Positions 35,049 to 46,692 of a DNA stretch of 64,000 bases are shown piece by piece (position 1 is the first letter of the stretch; each line of letters opens with the position of its first letter). A model generated the notes under the pieces. That model was not told the origin of the DNA and searched no databases. It saw nothing but the letters and a program-made list of their open reading frames with translations. A program made the translations under genes and the position numbers. Origin of the DNA: Miscanthus floridulus. Lineage: Eukaryota > Streptophyta > Magnoliopsida > Poales > Poaceae. The stretch covers positions 16,518,221 to 16,582,220 of the forward strand of contig NC_089593.1 in assembly GCF_019320115.1 (NCBI RefSeq), in the 5' to 3' direction.

Positions 35049-38000
35049 ATGTCACGGACAAGAGATAGTGCAACTCCAAGCCCTGAGCATAGGCTAATCT
35101 TTGAAGAGCTAGAACCATAGCACATTACTCAGGAGCAGTTCAACGATGAGCTAGACAAGGGTCTAGCAGAGATGTTTACTCAGGATTAGTCCGACGAGGA
35201 AGAGGGAGAAGAGGAAAGAGCAGGAGAGGCTGCTGGAGGCGATGACGAAGAAGAAGATGATGACGATGATGAGGATTCAGAAGAGGCATATAAAAGTCCC
35301 AAGGATCCTTTCCCACATGAAGTCATACGAAAGCCAACGGAGAAGGAGCTAGATAAGGATTTTGACCCGAACGAGGTGGTAGGGATAAAGCTTTGCAAAT
35401 TTTGCTAATGCTTTGATCGTGTTACAATTACTAACACTTTGACCTCCCAATATATAGGCCCCTCCTGAAACTCAAAAAATATGACATCGACGTCTATGAC
35501 ATCTCGTCGGACAAGACAGAGCATTGGAAGGGAGATCAGAGGCAATAGCCATAGAGTTGGACATTGCCACCTCTGCTCCATAACCCCAAGCCATGGCCAT
35601 GAACTCGGGTACCAAGCCGAAGAGGAAATGGGGGATAGAAAAAACAACCAATATCTAGATAACGCATGCTATGTGATCACAGAGATCGGGCTAGCAGGGG
35701 AGATCCGTCAGCTGAAGCAACTCAGAGGATGATTCTATAATGCGATCAGGGCCCTAGTAAGAGATCAGTTGAACCCAGCTGTCATCAGCTGGAAAAAAGT
35801 ACTAGATGAGACAAACTGAGAGCTTTGGGAGAAGTTCCTGATGGTCAATTTCTGGTTTCCAAAGGGAAGCCATCAACTGGTAAAACATCAAGCTATGAAA
35901 ATAATGAGGGAGTCATTCTGATGTTGGAAGTCAGACCTCAACAAGAACTATATCCAAAAGGGGTTGACTCCCTTCAACAAATTTGGCCACATAACTCCTA
36001 GTCAATGGGCGAACCTTGTGGCTCAGAAGACTTCAACGATAGCATTGGCCCTCAGTGCCCGTAACACCGAGCTAGCGAAGAAGAACCAACATCACCATCA
36101 CCTTGGTCCTAATGGCTAATATGGCAAGGAAGAGTAGTTTAGGAAGATGGAGGAAGAGGCCGCCGCATCCGGGTCATTCAACTTTAGTGGGTTGAAGGTA
36201 CGCTCAAGGAACTGAATTCTTGGGAGGAGTACTAGTATAGAAGCATCCAGTGGGCTTAAGTTTAATAACCCAGAGATGGAACAGGCAGTATCAAAGATAC
36301 TAAAATATACTGAAGACAAGCAGAAGGGCTCATTCAAGCCTTCTAGAGAGAGGGACGAGCTTAGCCTTGCCTTGGGAAACCTCGAGCACACATGCCACAC
36401 CAGGGGGCTAGGGAAAAGAATGACCTAGAAGCATGGATTCGAAGAGGACCAACACATGTACAAGAAACATGACAGAGACCGAGAGTCTAATCTTGAGCTC
36501 ACCGTGAAGGCTCTAGTTGTGAAGGCGCTGGAGGAGCAAGGACTGTCTTCAGAGTCAAGGACAGTAATAGCGCTGTCGGTTCCTAGTAGCCAAGGTTCCA
36601 CTGCAGCCACAACCCCCGTCGATCGCATATGGGAACCAACTAGTTGCACCTTGGTGGTTGTCATCGGCAGACAGAACACTACAATGGAGGTGGCAAAGGG
36701 TGTGGCACATCCTCCTGGCCAGTGGCGGAGGTAGGTATCTGGCGAGCCTTGGTGGCCGCCATACCTAAAAAAATAAAAAATACTGAATATATGTACTATA
36801 TTTGAAATACATACACATATGTACGTGACATGGTCATACACTCATATGGAGGAAAGCTAGATAGGCCTGATGGGCTCCACCTCCGCTAGCTTGATGGGCC
36901 TCGTGGCATTGATTAGTAGAAGGCATGGAGGGAAAGGGAAGCTAGCCTAGTCCTCGTCTACTTGCGTCTCTTCGATTCTTCCTCTTCGTATTTTGATCTG
37001 ATCGATCAACGTGGTGGTTCCTAGATAGTGGACGGTGGCATCGGCACGAGAAGCCGAGAACTCAACGCGGTGGCCGGCGGATGGCGGTGTGAGTTCGACG
37101 TGGCTAGTCTGCCATGCCACTGATAGTGGCTACGGTTTCGCGCCTCCGCTCCGCCTTGCGCCGGCAACGTCAAGTCTGCAACTGCTTCAACTACACGATG
37201 GGTATGTATTTTCAACAACAAGATTTATTTGGTGAGGTATTTTATGTGCCAATGCTTTACTTTTGGATTATATGATCACATAGTAATATACATATTTCAA
37301 TAATGTTCTAGTGGATCCTTGCATAATTGATAGTTATATTATACATGTTCGACCTTTATAAACCCACCACACCTAGAAACTATTCCTGCCTCCGCCCCTG
37401 CTCCTGGCGGCTTGCATCACAATAATAAGATTCCGCCAGACTACACTAGGGTCGAGGTGTATTCCGTGAAGCCCGAGTTCATGCAGTGGAAGATAGACCA
37501 CCCAACTACCGAGGGACTAACGTTACTCAGAGAAGTAATGAACTAGTTCATCCTCTAGCACAAATGGGACATTGTATTGACTGCTTCTTCGCCGCCTATT
37601 CAACGTTTGGAGGGACTTTTTGAGGAGGGGGAGATACTTTCACCATCTCGTGACCACCACTTGCATGAGATGCCATATTCTTCCCCACCTCCTAGCGAGC
37701 ACGTGCATGAGATGCCACAACCTATGCCATAGTCTTCCCCGCCTCCTAGCGAGCACGTGCCTAAGATGTCATAGCCTTCTCCACCTTGTAACGGGAAAGG
37801 GCCTCCTAGCGAGCACGTGCCTCCAAAAGAAGTTCATGCACAAGAGGGTGCTCGCAAGGAGCTAGAAAATCGACAACAGATTCCAATCACCATAAGGCAA
37901 ATTTATACATCGATAAAAGACGTCACGTCGACGTGTAAGTGGTATGCACATGAACAGTTCAAGCCTGAGAACCAAGTCAAAGAAGTCCCACCATCCGAGG

Positions 38001-39550
38001 AGGCCCTCAGCCGCATCTGAAAATTGGCAAAGAGGTATCCAAATGTTGATGACACCAAATGGTCAAAGGATTGCCCAAAAACCTATGAAAGAGGCAAGCC
38101 CTTCCTACCAAACTAGGACTTCCAGCGCCTACCACTTGGAATGAAAAGGTTCCATGATTGGTACTTGCGTGCTCTCTAGACAAAAATACAAATCATACAA
38201 GCACGCTTCCCCGCCAACACATTTGGAGGCCCAGATGGGGTAATTGCCTTTGACTTCAATGACATCCGGATAATGTTTCACCTCGGAGAAAAGGAAATGA
38301 ATCTAGTTCGCACGTGGTGCCTGTAAGTCCTTGCCGTCTTGATGTAATATGATTCTTTGGATTTTGTTGTAACTAACCCACGATGTCATTTGTAGAATGC
38401 AAGTGCACATTTCAAAACAAATGCCAAGTGTGCGATCGGGGTACATAGACCCTCGATGTATAGCACAACCAAACTTCAATTACGCCAAAGAATGGTCACT
38501 GGATGGCAAAGAGCTAGCTGCTGGAAATACCATTGAGGAGAAAAGGAAATCCAGAACAAGAAAATAAGGGAGGCGGCCCATAAGACAACGGCGTACATAG
38601 CCCTCACTTTTAAATACCTCCAAAATAACCAAGTTATATGGCTGCCATACAACTTCGAGTAAGTCCAACTATATACTTAAAACTTTAACAATAAACATTG
38701 TTTTGTTGGATGCAAAAGAGCTTATCAGTTTCTATGATTAAATTCATGCAACCGCCACTAGATTTGTATAGGCGTTGATGTTGGGATGGGCATGGCGTGG
38801 GTCTTTGATTCAATAGATAAGGACCCGACAACATACAAAGACTTCATATCAATACTCAAGACATATACATATCGGCAATCATCTTATATACCATGTAATG
38901 TTCACTTTTGGATATTAACAAGTTGCATTTGTTAAATGCATTCGAACAAGGAATACGGGTACTATGTTCAGACTCACAAAGGGACGCATGATCTAGAAAG
39001 GAAGCATAACCTGTGTCTCAAAACACTATGTGCGGTAAGTGTAACTTACTTAAGTACTCTATTACATTGTTGTCAAAAGCATTACTTAACATTTTTATAT
39101 GCGAAACACACAGTGCCCCAAGCAGAAGCCCGAGAGTTTACATTGTGGATACTACGTATGCAGTATGATGAGTAACACCACTACCTATAGGAGTCACCTC
39201 TGTAGGGTAAGTTTGAACCTCTTCAACCTCTTTTATGATCACTGTGTTTAGATATGCTCACTATTTTTATATATGCTCGCTGTTTTCATATATGCCCACT
39301 GTCTTTTGATATGCCCTATGTTTTTAGATATGCCTAAACTTGTTTTCTTGTAGTGGCAAGATGAGAAAGGTGTGAGAAATGATCCACACAAAGATGACAA
39401 CCTCTTGGAACTCGTCGGCGACCTTTGCAACTTCATAATGGACTAGATTATACACGTTAGAGGCATTTACCATGACCGAGCGACCAAATTAGGTAGGAAT
39501 CCTCAGTACCAACATATTCATGAGTGGGAAAGGCTAGGCTTAGGCCGTTG
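35049..39550 (+). pseudogene. CACTA TNP1-like protein with Ulp1-type protease domain, broken
   Basis: Begins MSRTRDSATPSPEHR and runs into an acidic Glu/Asp region (35190-35290), then blocks typical of plant CACTA second-gene proteins: WANLVAQKTS, NTELAKKN, EPTSCTLVVVIGR, VAKGVAHPP, DYTRVEVYSV. The 3' part resembles a Ulp1/C48 cysteine protease: GYIDPRC, IWLPYNFE, AWVFDSIDKDP (Asp) and SLHCGYYVC (Cys). The usual HW motif before the Asp is absent at the exon junction between 38660 and 38766. Numerous stops (such as 35118, 35188, 37545, 38018) and a hAT insertion at 36720 show it is dead. No TNP2 transposase region was recognised in the element. Confidence 0.7.
36720..37400. mobile_element. hAT-family non-autonomous element in the TNP1-like gene
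   Basis: 681 bp from CAGTGGCGGAGGTAGG to CCTGCCTCCGCCCCTG, imperfect terminal inverted repeats, with perfect 8-bp duplications CTCCTGGC at 36712-36719 and 37401-37408. Removal restores the frame ..AHPPG|GLHHNN.. of the host gene. No transposase inside. Confidence 0.9.
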
Positions 39551-39754
39551 ATTGGACTTGTAAATAGAATGTGACATTGGTAATGTTATCGGACTTGTGG
39601 AACGGTCCGACTTATGGATTATGTGAATGTAATGATGAATTATATTTGTTCTTGTGATTTGGACTTGTAGTCTTATTGGATATAATGTTCTTGTGCATTA
39701 TATATGTATATGTATATATCTTCTTGTGAATTAGCTGTTGATATAATGGCCTTA

Positions 39755-42700
39755 TGTAACACCCGGTTTTAAGAACAAAACCAGATACACACCATATGTG
39801 AGCCCAGGAAGTCAAATCTCACATATAGCTACAAATAAGGGTAATATCATAAGACAATGCTTATTACATAGTGTATTAGTATAAAGAATACAACCTCAGA
39901 GTATAGACAACGGAAAGACAACTCCAATCTTCAGGTGAAAACTCCAATTCCACAGGGACAACTGACTGGTTGATCACAAACCTAATTCCTCCAAACTCTA
40001 GCAATATGGTACCCATACAGAATTTTTATTCAAATAATTGAAAAATAAAGCAAGCGTAAGTACATGTCGTACTCAATAAATATAACATGGGGTTCATGAG
40101 GCTCAAAAGGCTGACACTGGTTTAACCACGATTAGCTTTTATTGAGTCATGATTTTAGCATAGGGTGGCAACAAAGTTATCATAAGCCCATAAACACATG
40201 ATCACGTAAACATGAATAATGAATAGCATAAATAGTATTAATTAGTGAGCATCTTTATCATTAGTATCATTAGTGTTCATCATCATTAACCATTAATGAT
40301 CATCTATTCCATAAATGTTCCAAGGCCACTTGTGACCGTGTGTACGGCTGATATACCAGTTTTATACTCTGTAGAAGTTGTACACTTTCACTGTGAGTCG
40401 TGATTTACCCTTTCGTCCGAGGTAGCTAATCTCTTGACCCACTTCCAAGGAAGGTCGACAGGGTTCACTATGAAGCCTTTCAAAGGTTCGTCTAACAAGT
40501 TAGGGCCATTAGATTCACTCGGCAACACAGATATAGAGCCCCCCCTTCCCGATGGCACAATGACGCGCAGCCTATACACAAGGGGACATAGGCCGCACTA
40601 TATCCGATTCGGCAAGCCATTCTTACGCCAATAAAGGTAACCACTAACAAGCTAGAAAAGATCCTCATACTGAGCTAAAGCCAGAGCCATGTAGCCCTCA
40701 CAGTTGTACTGTAAGTCCCGGATGATCACTTACAAATAAGTCCTTAGGGAGAGGAATCTAGAGCACCATAAAAATAGCCCAATGCTCTAGCCCCCTTATT
40801 CCATGTTGCTTAAAAGCATCTTTTAAACGTTTATTGCATATACCATTAGTCAAGTTAGAAGATCATGGCTTTAGTTGAGCACTAGCAAAGCTACCCAATG
40901 CAATAACCCAGAGGTATCAAGGTACAAGTACAAAAGACTAGGATATCCTTAGTGTAGTCAAGGTAGACACATGCAACATGAATTCAATGATTAAAGGTGT
41001 ATAGGACAACAAGAAAAATCCCATGCTATACTTGCCTTAAACTCTGATCTTCTTCTAGTCCAAAACTTCAAAGATCTGCTTCTTGATTCATCACGTATAG
41101 CTCACCAACTGGACGGCACCACACAAATATCCATACACATACATGCATAGCATAAAATTACATCTATATTAGAACAGTACACCAATCAATAAAAATATTT
41201 GGAAACTAATCTACGCGTTGTTACGAGCATCGGAGCTACGGTGAGAAAAACGGCTATAGAAAGATTCATCACTTTATAAAACAAATAAATGTAAGCTTGA
41301 TTTATTTTAGCTAAGCAAAAGCCATGTGAAGTATATTAATTCAGATTAGTCAAATCATCTTTTAATTCAAAAGTCGAGTAATGACTAGTCATATCTTATT
41401 AATAAATACGGTAGAATAATTTAAGTTAAATCAAACTTTAAATTCGCAAAGATAAAAGAACACGTGAGAATATCTGTTTGAATTATATGTAATGCATGTT
41501 TGAGCTAAGCAAATTTAAAACATATTTTTTTTTGGTTAGCACTTAAGCATATTAATATTTGCTTATGAAAGACCGTGGTGTAGAACCTATGTTTGCTACA
41601 TTTAGAAAACTGGTAGCATGGACACTGATCAATTTAGTATTTTATTTATAAAACTCAGAAAACATGTGACATGATTATCGCTGTTGGATTACATCTAAAT
41701 GACGTAGGCACGGCGTTGATAGTATTTACAGCCAATAAAATAATGGAGCAAGGAAGGCTGGGCTGACCATTGAACATAGGCGTCCTCTGCGCGCTAGACA
41801 CAACACCAGTTGCAAAGAACTGTAGCAGCAGATGCAACGTCCGTCAGGTGGCTCGGCGAGCTCCCGTTGGTGATTCTCGACAGCTTGATGGAGCTTGCGT
41901 TGCATGCCCGACGATGGACGAACGACTCTTCACATAGGTGTGCCCATCAGCTGGTGGATCAATGATGTTGATGACTTGTGACTTGTAGATGTCATGGCAC
42001 CGGGCACCAGATCGGCAGCAGGGGCTTCGGTTAGGTTTGGGCGTCTGTCTTTGCAGAGAAGCTAGGGCGGTGACAGAACACATAAGACTACGTGCAGGCT
42101 TTTTTGGAACTGGCCGGCGAACAACTTCGTTCCGTCGTGTCCATGGTGTCGATGCTTATTGCTAGCAGCCTTTGTACATGTAGAGGGATGGAACTTTCAG
42201 AATTAAATTGCAGCAGATGATTAGCGGTGGCCTTAGGGCTCGGCAAGCAGCAAACGCTTGGCTTCCTCTCCTGCTCGGGCAGGGAGAGCATAGCGAGCCA
42301 TGGTGATCAGGAAAGACGTGCACGTACGTCGAGCAACCGAGCACAGAGAGAATAGAGACAGAGCGCTATGTACGTCGGGTATGGCGACGCCGGGTCTTCC
42401 TGCGAAGCTGGACGGGAGGAGCGGCAAAAGATTCTCCACGTCGGCGAGGCAGCTTCAAAGCTTGGGATGGGAAGGCACAGCCGCGGGCACCCGGTATTTA
42501 TGACCAGGAGCAGCTTGGGGCGCAAGGCAAGGGAGGAGGCGTGAGCGGCGCGGAGTCGGCGGCGGCGGTCGTGTCCGGCTTGGAAACGATCACGAGGTGG
42601 AAGACGATGTGGCTGACATGTGGGGCCGGGCCGTCAGCGTCACAGGGAAGAGAGAGAGCGACCACACGGTGTCCACGCGTTGCTGGGCCGGCCTGCTTGC

Positions 42701-43034
42701 TGGGCTGCGGAGAAGAAAACTGGCCGCGCGGATTCGTGGTTGCTAGGCCGGCCCATGGGAAGGAAAGGAATAAATAAATTTTTTCTTTTCTATTTTCTTA
42801 AACGCATTTTCAAACCCAATTTCAATTTAAATTCAAATTTTTTTAAAAAATTTGATCAAACCCAAGCATCATAAAAATAAATATGCAGCAGCATGTATGC
42901 ACCAACATGTTTCTAAACCTTATAATAAATTTTAATTTAAAAAAATATTATTTCCTATGTTTTAATGAGCACAAAAATCCAAAATTAAATCTTTTTAACC
43001 CTATTTCAAAAAGAGCAATTTTTAGGATGTTAAA
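39755..43034. mobile_element. probable solo LTR (Gypsy type), 3.3 kb
   Basis: Starts TGTAACACCCGG and ends AGGATGTTAAA, a damaged inverted match of TGTAACAxCC. Flanked by CCTTA (39750-39754) and CCTTG (43035-43039), a 5-bp duplication with one mismatch. No gag or pol lies within it. Large LTRs with TGTAACACCC ends occur in grass Gypsy elements. The end is inferred from one weak terminus. Confidence 0.5.
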
Positions 43035-43971
43035 CCTTGTGAATCATATATGTATATATATTCCGGTCAGATTTGAATTTACAAATCTATTTTTTTTGCG
43101 GAAAATGGTACTGTAGGGGGCGGTTCTATATTTGACCGCCCCTACAAATAGAAACTATAGGGACGGTTGGTGTCACAGCCGCCCCTACAAATCTAAATTG
43201 TAGGGGCGGGTAGTGTTATCAGCCGCCCCTGCAAATCCTTTTGTAGCGACGGCTCGTAACACCAGCCATACCAACAAATTGATTTACAGGGACGGCTTGA
43301 GAACCGCCACTACAAATCAATGATTTGTAGACACAATTGCTTAGGGGCGGTTGGAGAAACCGCTCCTACAAACCATTTCTAACCGCCCCTATAAATCCTA
43401 ACAGTAGTAGTGAGGCCGACTCCTGGATCGCTGCAGGATTTCGGAGCCTGGTACGGCTGTTCGCGGCTGTTGCTTAGGCCGTCGGCTCCCCACTTATTCG
43501 CAAGAGCAATTCCTCGCTTAGTACAACCATCTACCACCACTGTTGAAGCCGGAGATTCGTGTCTGTGTTCAACCCGTTGTATGCCAACGCAACTTGCCGT
43601 CGTGCCCTTAGGGTCGTGTATCTATTTTTCTAACTTCTCTTAACGAAACACGTGCTAAGCACGTTTTTGAAAAAAAAACTTTGCATCTTTGGCTTTGTAA
43701 AATTTCGATATATGCATGTCTGTAGGTTAAATGAAAGATAGATGGGAGAAATTTCTTCATGAATTTGATCTGAAAATTCTTTTATGTTTCAAGTTCAGTG
43801 CACGTATCTATATATTTCATATGCTGTGCTCTGAACTAATGGGCAAAACAGTAATTTCATATGGGATTCAACTCTTTTTTAAATTGTTTTTATGTTGTAG
43901 AGAGGATTGATTAATTTGTATACTGCATTCATGTTCCCAGTTCAGATCATCGACATCACATCATCTACATT

Positions 43972-45659
43972 CACTACTACAACAGGAAATTTTAGGGGCG
44001 GCTGGTGACCCTATGTAGGGGTGGTTTTGCCAGCCGTCCCGAACGAAGGGTGGCTTTAAGTCCACCCCTACAAATCGGGTTTTTAGGTGCGGTTGAATAT
44101 TTGTAGGGGCGGCTAGATATCGGCTAGATACTGAGTCGCCCCTATAAATTATTTTTTAGAAATTCATGAATCCGGGTTAAAAAAATACGGAATTTATTTT
44201 AAGTTGCACATTTTTACACGTAAAATCACGCGCTATGCTGCTGTGGGGTTCGAACCCGTCCCTCCTCTAACCACTCTATCCAATACTCACTTATGTCTAT
44301 ATTGTATTTTGGTTCTCCACATATTATCCTAAACTGAGCATAAATTAATTGTTTGAAGCCATAAATGAAATCAAATGAAAAAATTGTCAACTACAAAGTT
44401 TTCTAACTTTTTGAGATCTCCAACTTTTATTTTGATAGTTTCTCTATCCGAGGTCATTTACAAAATTTAAATTTCAAATTTAGGAAATTCAAACGTAGTT
44501 TTCCATGACAAGATGATTTCAAATGAAAAAATTGTCAACTCTAAAGTTTCATAACTTTTCGAGATCTACAACTTTTTTTACTGTTTGTCCATCCGATGTC
44601 GTTTAAAAAATTCAAATTTCAAATTTATGGAAATTCAAACATAGTTTTCCGTAACAAGATTATTTCAAATCAAAATATTGTCAGCTACAAAGTTTCATAA
44701 CTTTTTGAGATCTACAACTTTCATTTTGGTAGTTTCCCCAGCTGAGGTCGTTTACAAAATTTGAATTTCAAATTTTAGAAATTCAAACAAAGTTTTCAGA
44801 TGATTTCAAATCAAAAAGTTGTCAACTACAAAGTTTCATAACTTTCCAAGATCTACAACTTTTATATTGGTCATTTATTCATCCGACGTAGTGGTAGTAA
44901 CATTGTTCAATGCAATGTTACTGCCACTGTGTTGGATGAATAAATGACCACAATAAAAGTTGTAGATCTTGATGAGTTATATAACTTTTATGTTCATGAC
45001 TTTTTCAGCTGAAATCGTTTAGCATTCCAAAATGATGTTTGAAGTTGGTATTTTTTGAAATTTAAAATTCAAATAGATAAAACACGGTCACATGAAAAGA
45101 TGGATAAAATAATAGCTGTAAGAACACAATAAATTGATAGCGCATGATTTTATAATTTTTTAGGAAAAAAATCATCAAATTTGAAGTTAGTATGAGGGAG
45201 AAAGACTAGTTACAAGTTTTAGCCAGAGATTAAAAAGAGAAATTAGAATTCAATAATTTTAAAATTAAATTTCAAACAGCATTTTGAAGTAGCAAATGAT
45301 TTTAAATGAAAAAGTTGTAAACAATAAAGTTCCATAACTTTTCGAGATTTACAATTTTTATTTTGGTCGTTTCTCCATCCGAGGTTGTTTAAAAAAAATC
45401 AAATTTTAGTGCTTAATTTTTATTATTCGGTGTCTATTTGTAGGGGCGGCTCAATATTGAGCCGCCCTTACAAATCCGATTTGTAGGGGCGGCTGGTTAT
45501 AAATTGGGTCATTTGTAGGGGCGGCTCATAATACCAGCAACCCCTACAAATGGATTTGTAGGGGCGGCTCATTTGGCCACCATTTGTAGGGGCGGCTCAA
45601 TATAGAGCCACCCCTACAAAAAGAAGATGGCGTTGCTACGAATCATTTTTGTAGTAGTG
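43972..45659. mobile_element. small non-autonomous CACTA element
   Basis: 1688 bp; left end CACTACTACAACAGGAAAT, right end CATTTTTGTAGTAGTG, with ATT at 43969-43971 and 45660-45662. Subterminal TTTGTAGGGGCGGCT repeats at 43990-44150 and 45430-45620. The interior consists of tandem repeats of about 145 bp and has no open frame. Same repeat family as the element at 31219-43412, which ends only about 560 bp to its left. Confidence 0.88.
44375..44870. repeat. four ~145-bp tandem repeats inside the small CACTA
   Basis: Units contain ATTGTCAACTACAAAGTTT, GAGATCTACAACTTTTATTTT and AAATTCAAAC; starts near 44380, 44528, 44675 and 44815. A diverged fifth copy is near 45300. Confidence 0.75.
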
Positions 45660-45979
45660 ATTAAATATGCACCGTATGTTGAAGGGGGATAATCGCGGAT
45701 GGTTGATTTGATTCTTTGATGTATAGCATCAGAGCCGTCCTTAAAAAAAAGTAGCGTTGCTATAAATCGTTTTTGTAGTAGTGATTAAATATGCACCCTA
45801 TGTTGGAGGGGGATAATCGTGAATGGTTGATTTGATTCTTTGATGTATAGCATCAGAGCCGCCCCTAAAAAAAGATAGCGTTGCTACAAATCATTTTTGT
45901 AGTAGTGATTAAATATGCACCCTATGTTGGAGGGGGATAATCGCGAATGGTTGATTTGATTCTTTGATGTATAGCATCA
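45628..45979. repeat. 124-bp tandem triplication across a CACTA right end
   Basis: Units start at 45628, 45752 and 45876. Each holds the last ~32 bp of the CACTA element (GCGTTGCTAC to GTAGTAGTG) followed by the same flank (ATTAAATATGCACC, GGGGGATAATCGCG-like, GATGTATAGCATCA). The first unit contains the intact element's end; the other two have an end with no element attached. Confidence 0.85.
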
Positions 45980-46534
45980 ATTAGACGGATCACTCCACCA
46001 AATTATTGTACCGTAGCAATGCACGGCCGTTCATCAAGTTCAAACAAAGCAAATGACTGGAATAAAAGAAAATCTCTGAACATCTGATGAGCTACAGCCT
46101 ACAGCACGCAATACTAAAGATGTGTAACAGTTGTGTGCCAGCTGGTCTCGTCGCCAACGGATCAGAATCAGATATCAATATCACAAATAAACGCTTAAAA
46201 ACGAAATATATATGTAGCGCGCGAGCACCAGGGGATACATTGCAGGCACGTCTACCATTTTGTTTTATGTGTGGCACCTGGTCTGATGCTGTGAAGCTGT
46301 CCAGCGGTGCCAGCAGCTAGCTGGAAGTAAGCAAATCAGAAAAAGGATCATCAGAAGAAGTGAAAGGGGAAAAAAAAGGAAAAATAGAAGTACTACTCTG
46401 TATATATACTAGTAATAATCCACATGCTAAGAATCATCAGAAAAGATACACAATAGAAGCGGAAGCAAAAAGAAAGAAACAAGAAGTATTATCCTAGCAG
46501 TAATGCACATGTCGCGGAAATACACTTGTACTGG

Positions 46535-46542
46535 TATAAATA
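46535..46542 (+). promoter_or_regulatory. TATA box of the polyketide synthase gene
   Basis: TATAAATA in the context GGTATAAATAGAG, about 158 bp before the start codon. Transcription would be expected near 46567-46575, giving a 5' UTR of about 120 bases. A very short distance separates this promoter from the CACTA debris ending at 45979. Confidence 0.75.
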
Positions 46543-46692
46543 GAGCGCAGCTCCTGCTTCTCCAAACCACGAAGACGCACGCAACCATATCTATCCCTAG
46601 CTAGCAGCTCTCTCTCAGCTAAAACCTAGCTAGAGCTCAGCAGCCCCGAGAGCTAGCTACCAGCTGCAACGTAGGTGTCGTCGTCGACGTCC

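Larger units (their letters stand above)
31219..43412 (+). mobile_element. CACTA element with ruined TNP1/Ulp1-type gene, inserted in the LINE
   Basis: Left end CACTGCTATAGAACTAG (CACTG variant), right end AACAGTAGTAGTG, AGG duplications at 31216-31218 and 43413-43415. Subterminal arrays of TTTGTAGGGGCGGCT and complement lie at 31255-31470, 32640-32725 and 43115-43400. It holds repeats of AAAAGTTGTAGATCT type (31700-32450), a GC-rich leader, the pseudogene 35049-39550, a hAT element and a probable solo LTR. Taking it out with one AGG joins LINE codons ..HEE and ADSW.. in frame. Confidence 0.85.
30292..43680 (+). pseudogene. LINE retrotransposon 3' end, twice interrupted
   Basis: Three pieces of one non-LTR element: 30292-30439 encodes the zinc-binding domain after reverse transcriptase (GLQQDAACALCDQ, ETADHLLASCVF, EVWHR); 31017-31218 continues SLADWWPQARR, ESFRRGFDSLV, SWEVWKK; 43413-43680 ends with DSWIAAGFRSLV, FAAVA, a stop and an A-rich tail. 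The gaps are a MITE pair (30440-31016) and a CACTA element (31219-43412). One further in-frame TAA after NNLRHRL shows it was decaying. The rest of the LINE, 5' of 30292, is missing. Confidence 0.8.

Noticed and set aside
44240..44285. Functional tRNA gene
   Set aside because: B-box-like GGTTCGAACCC is present, but the A-box-like word is only about a dozen bases away, and no cloverleaf can be drawn.
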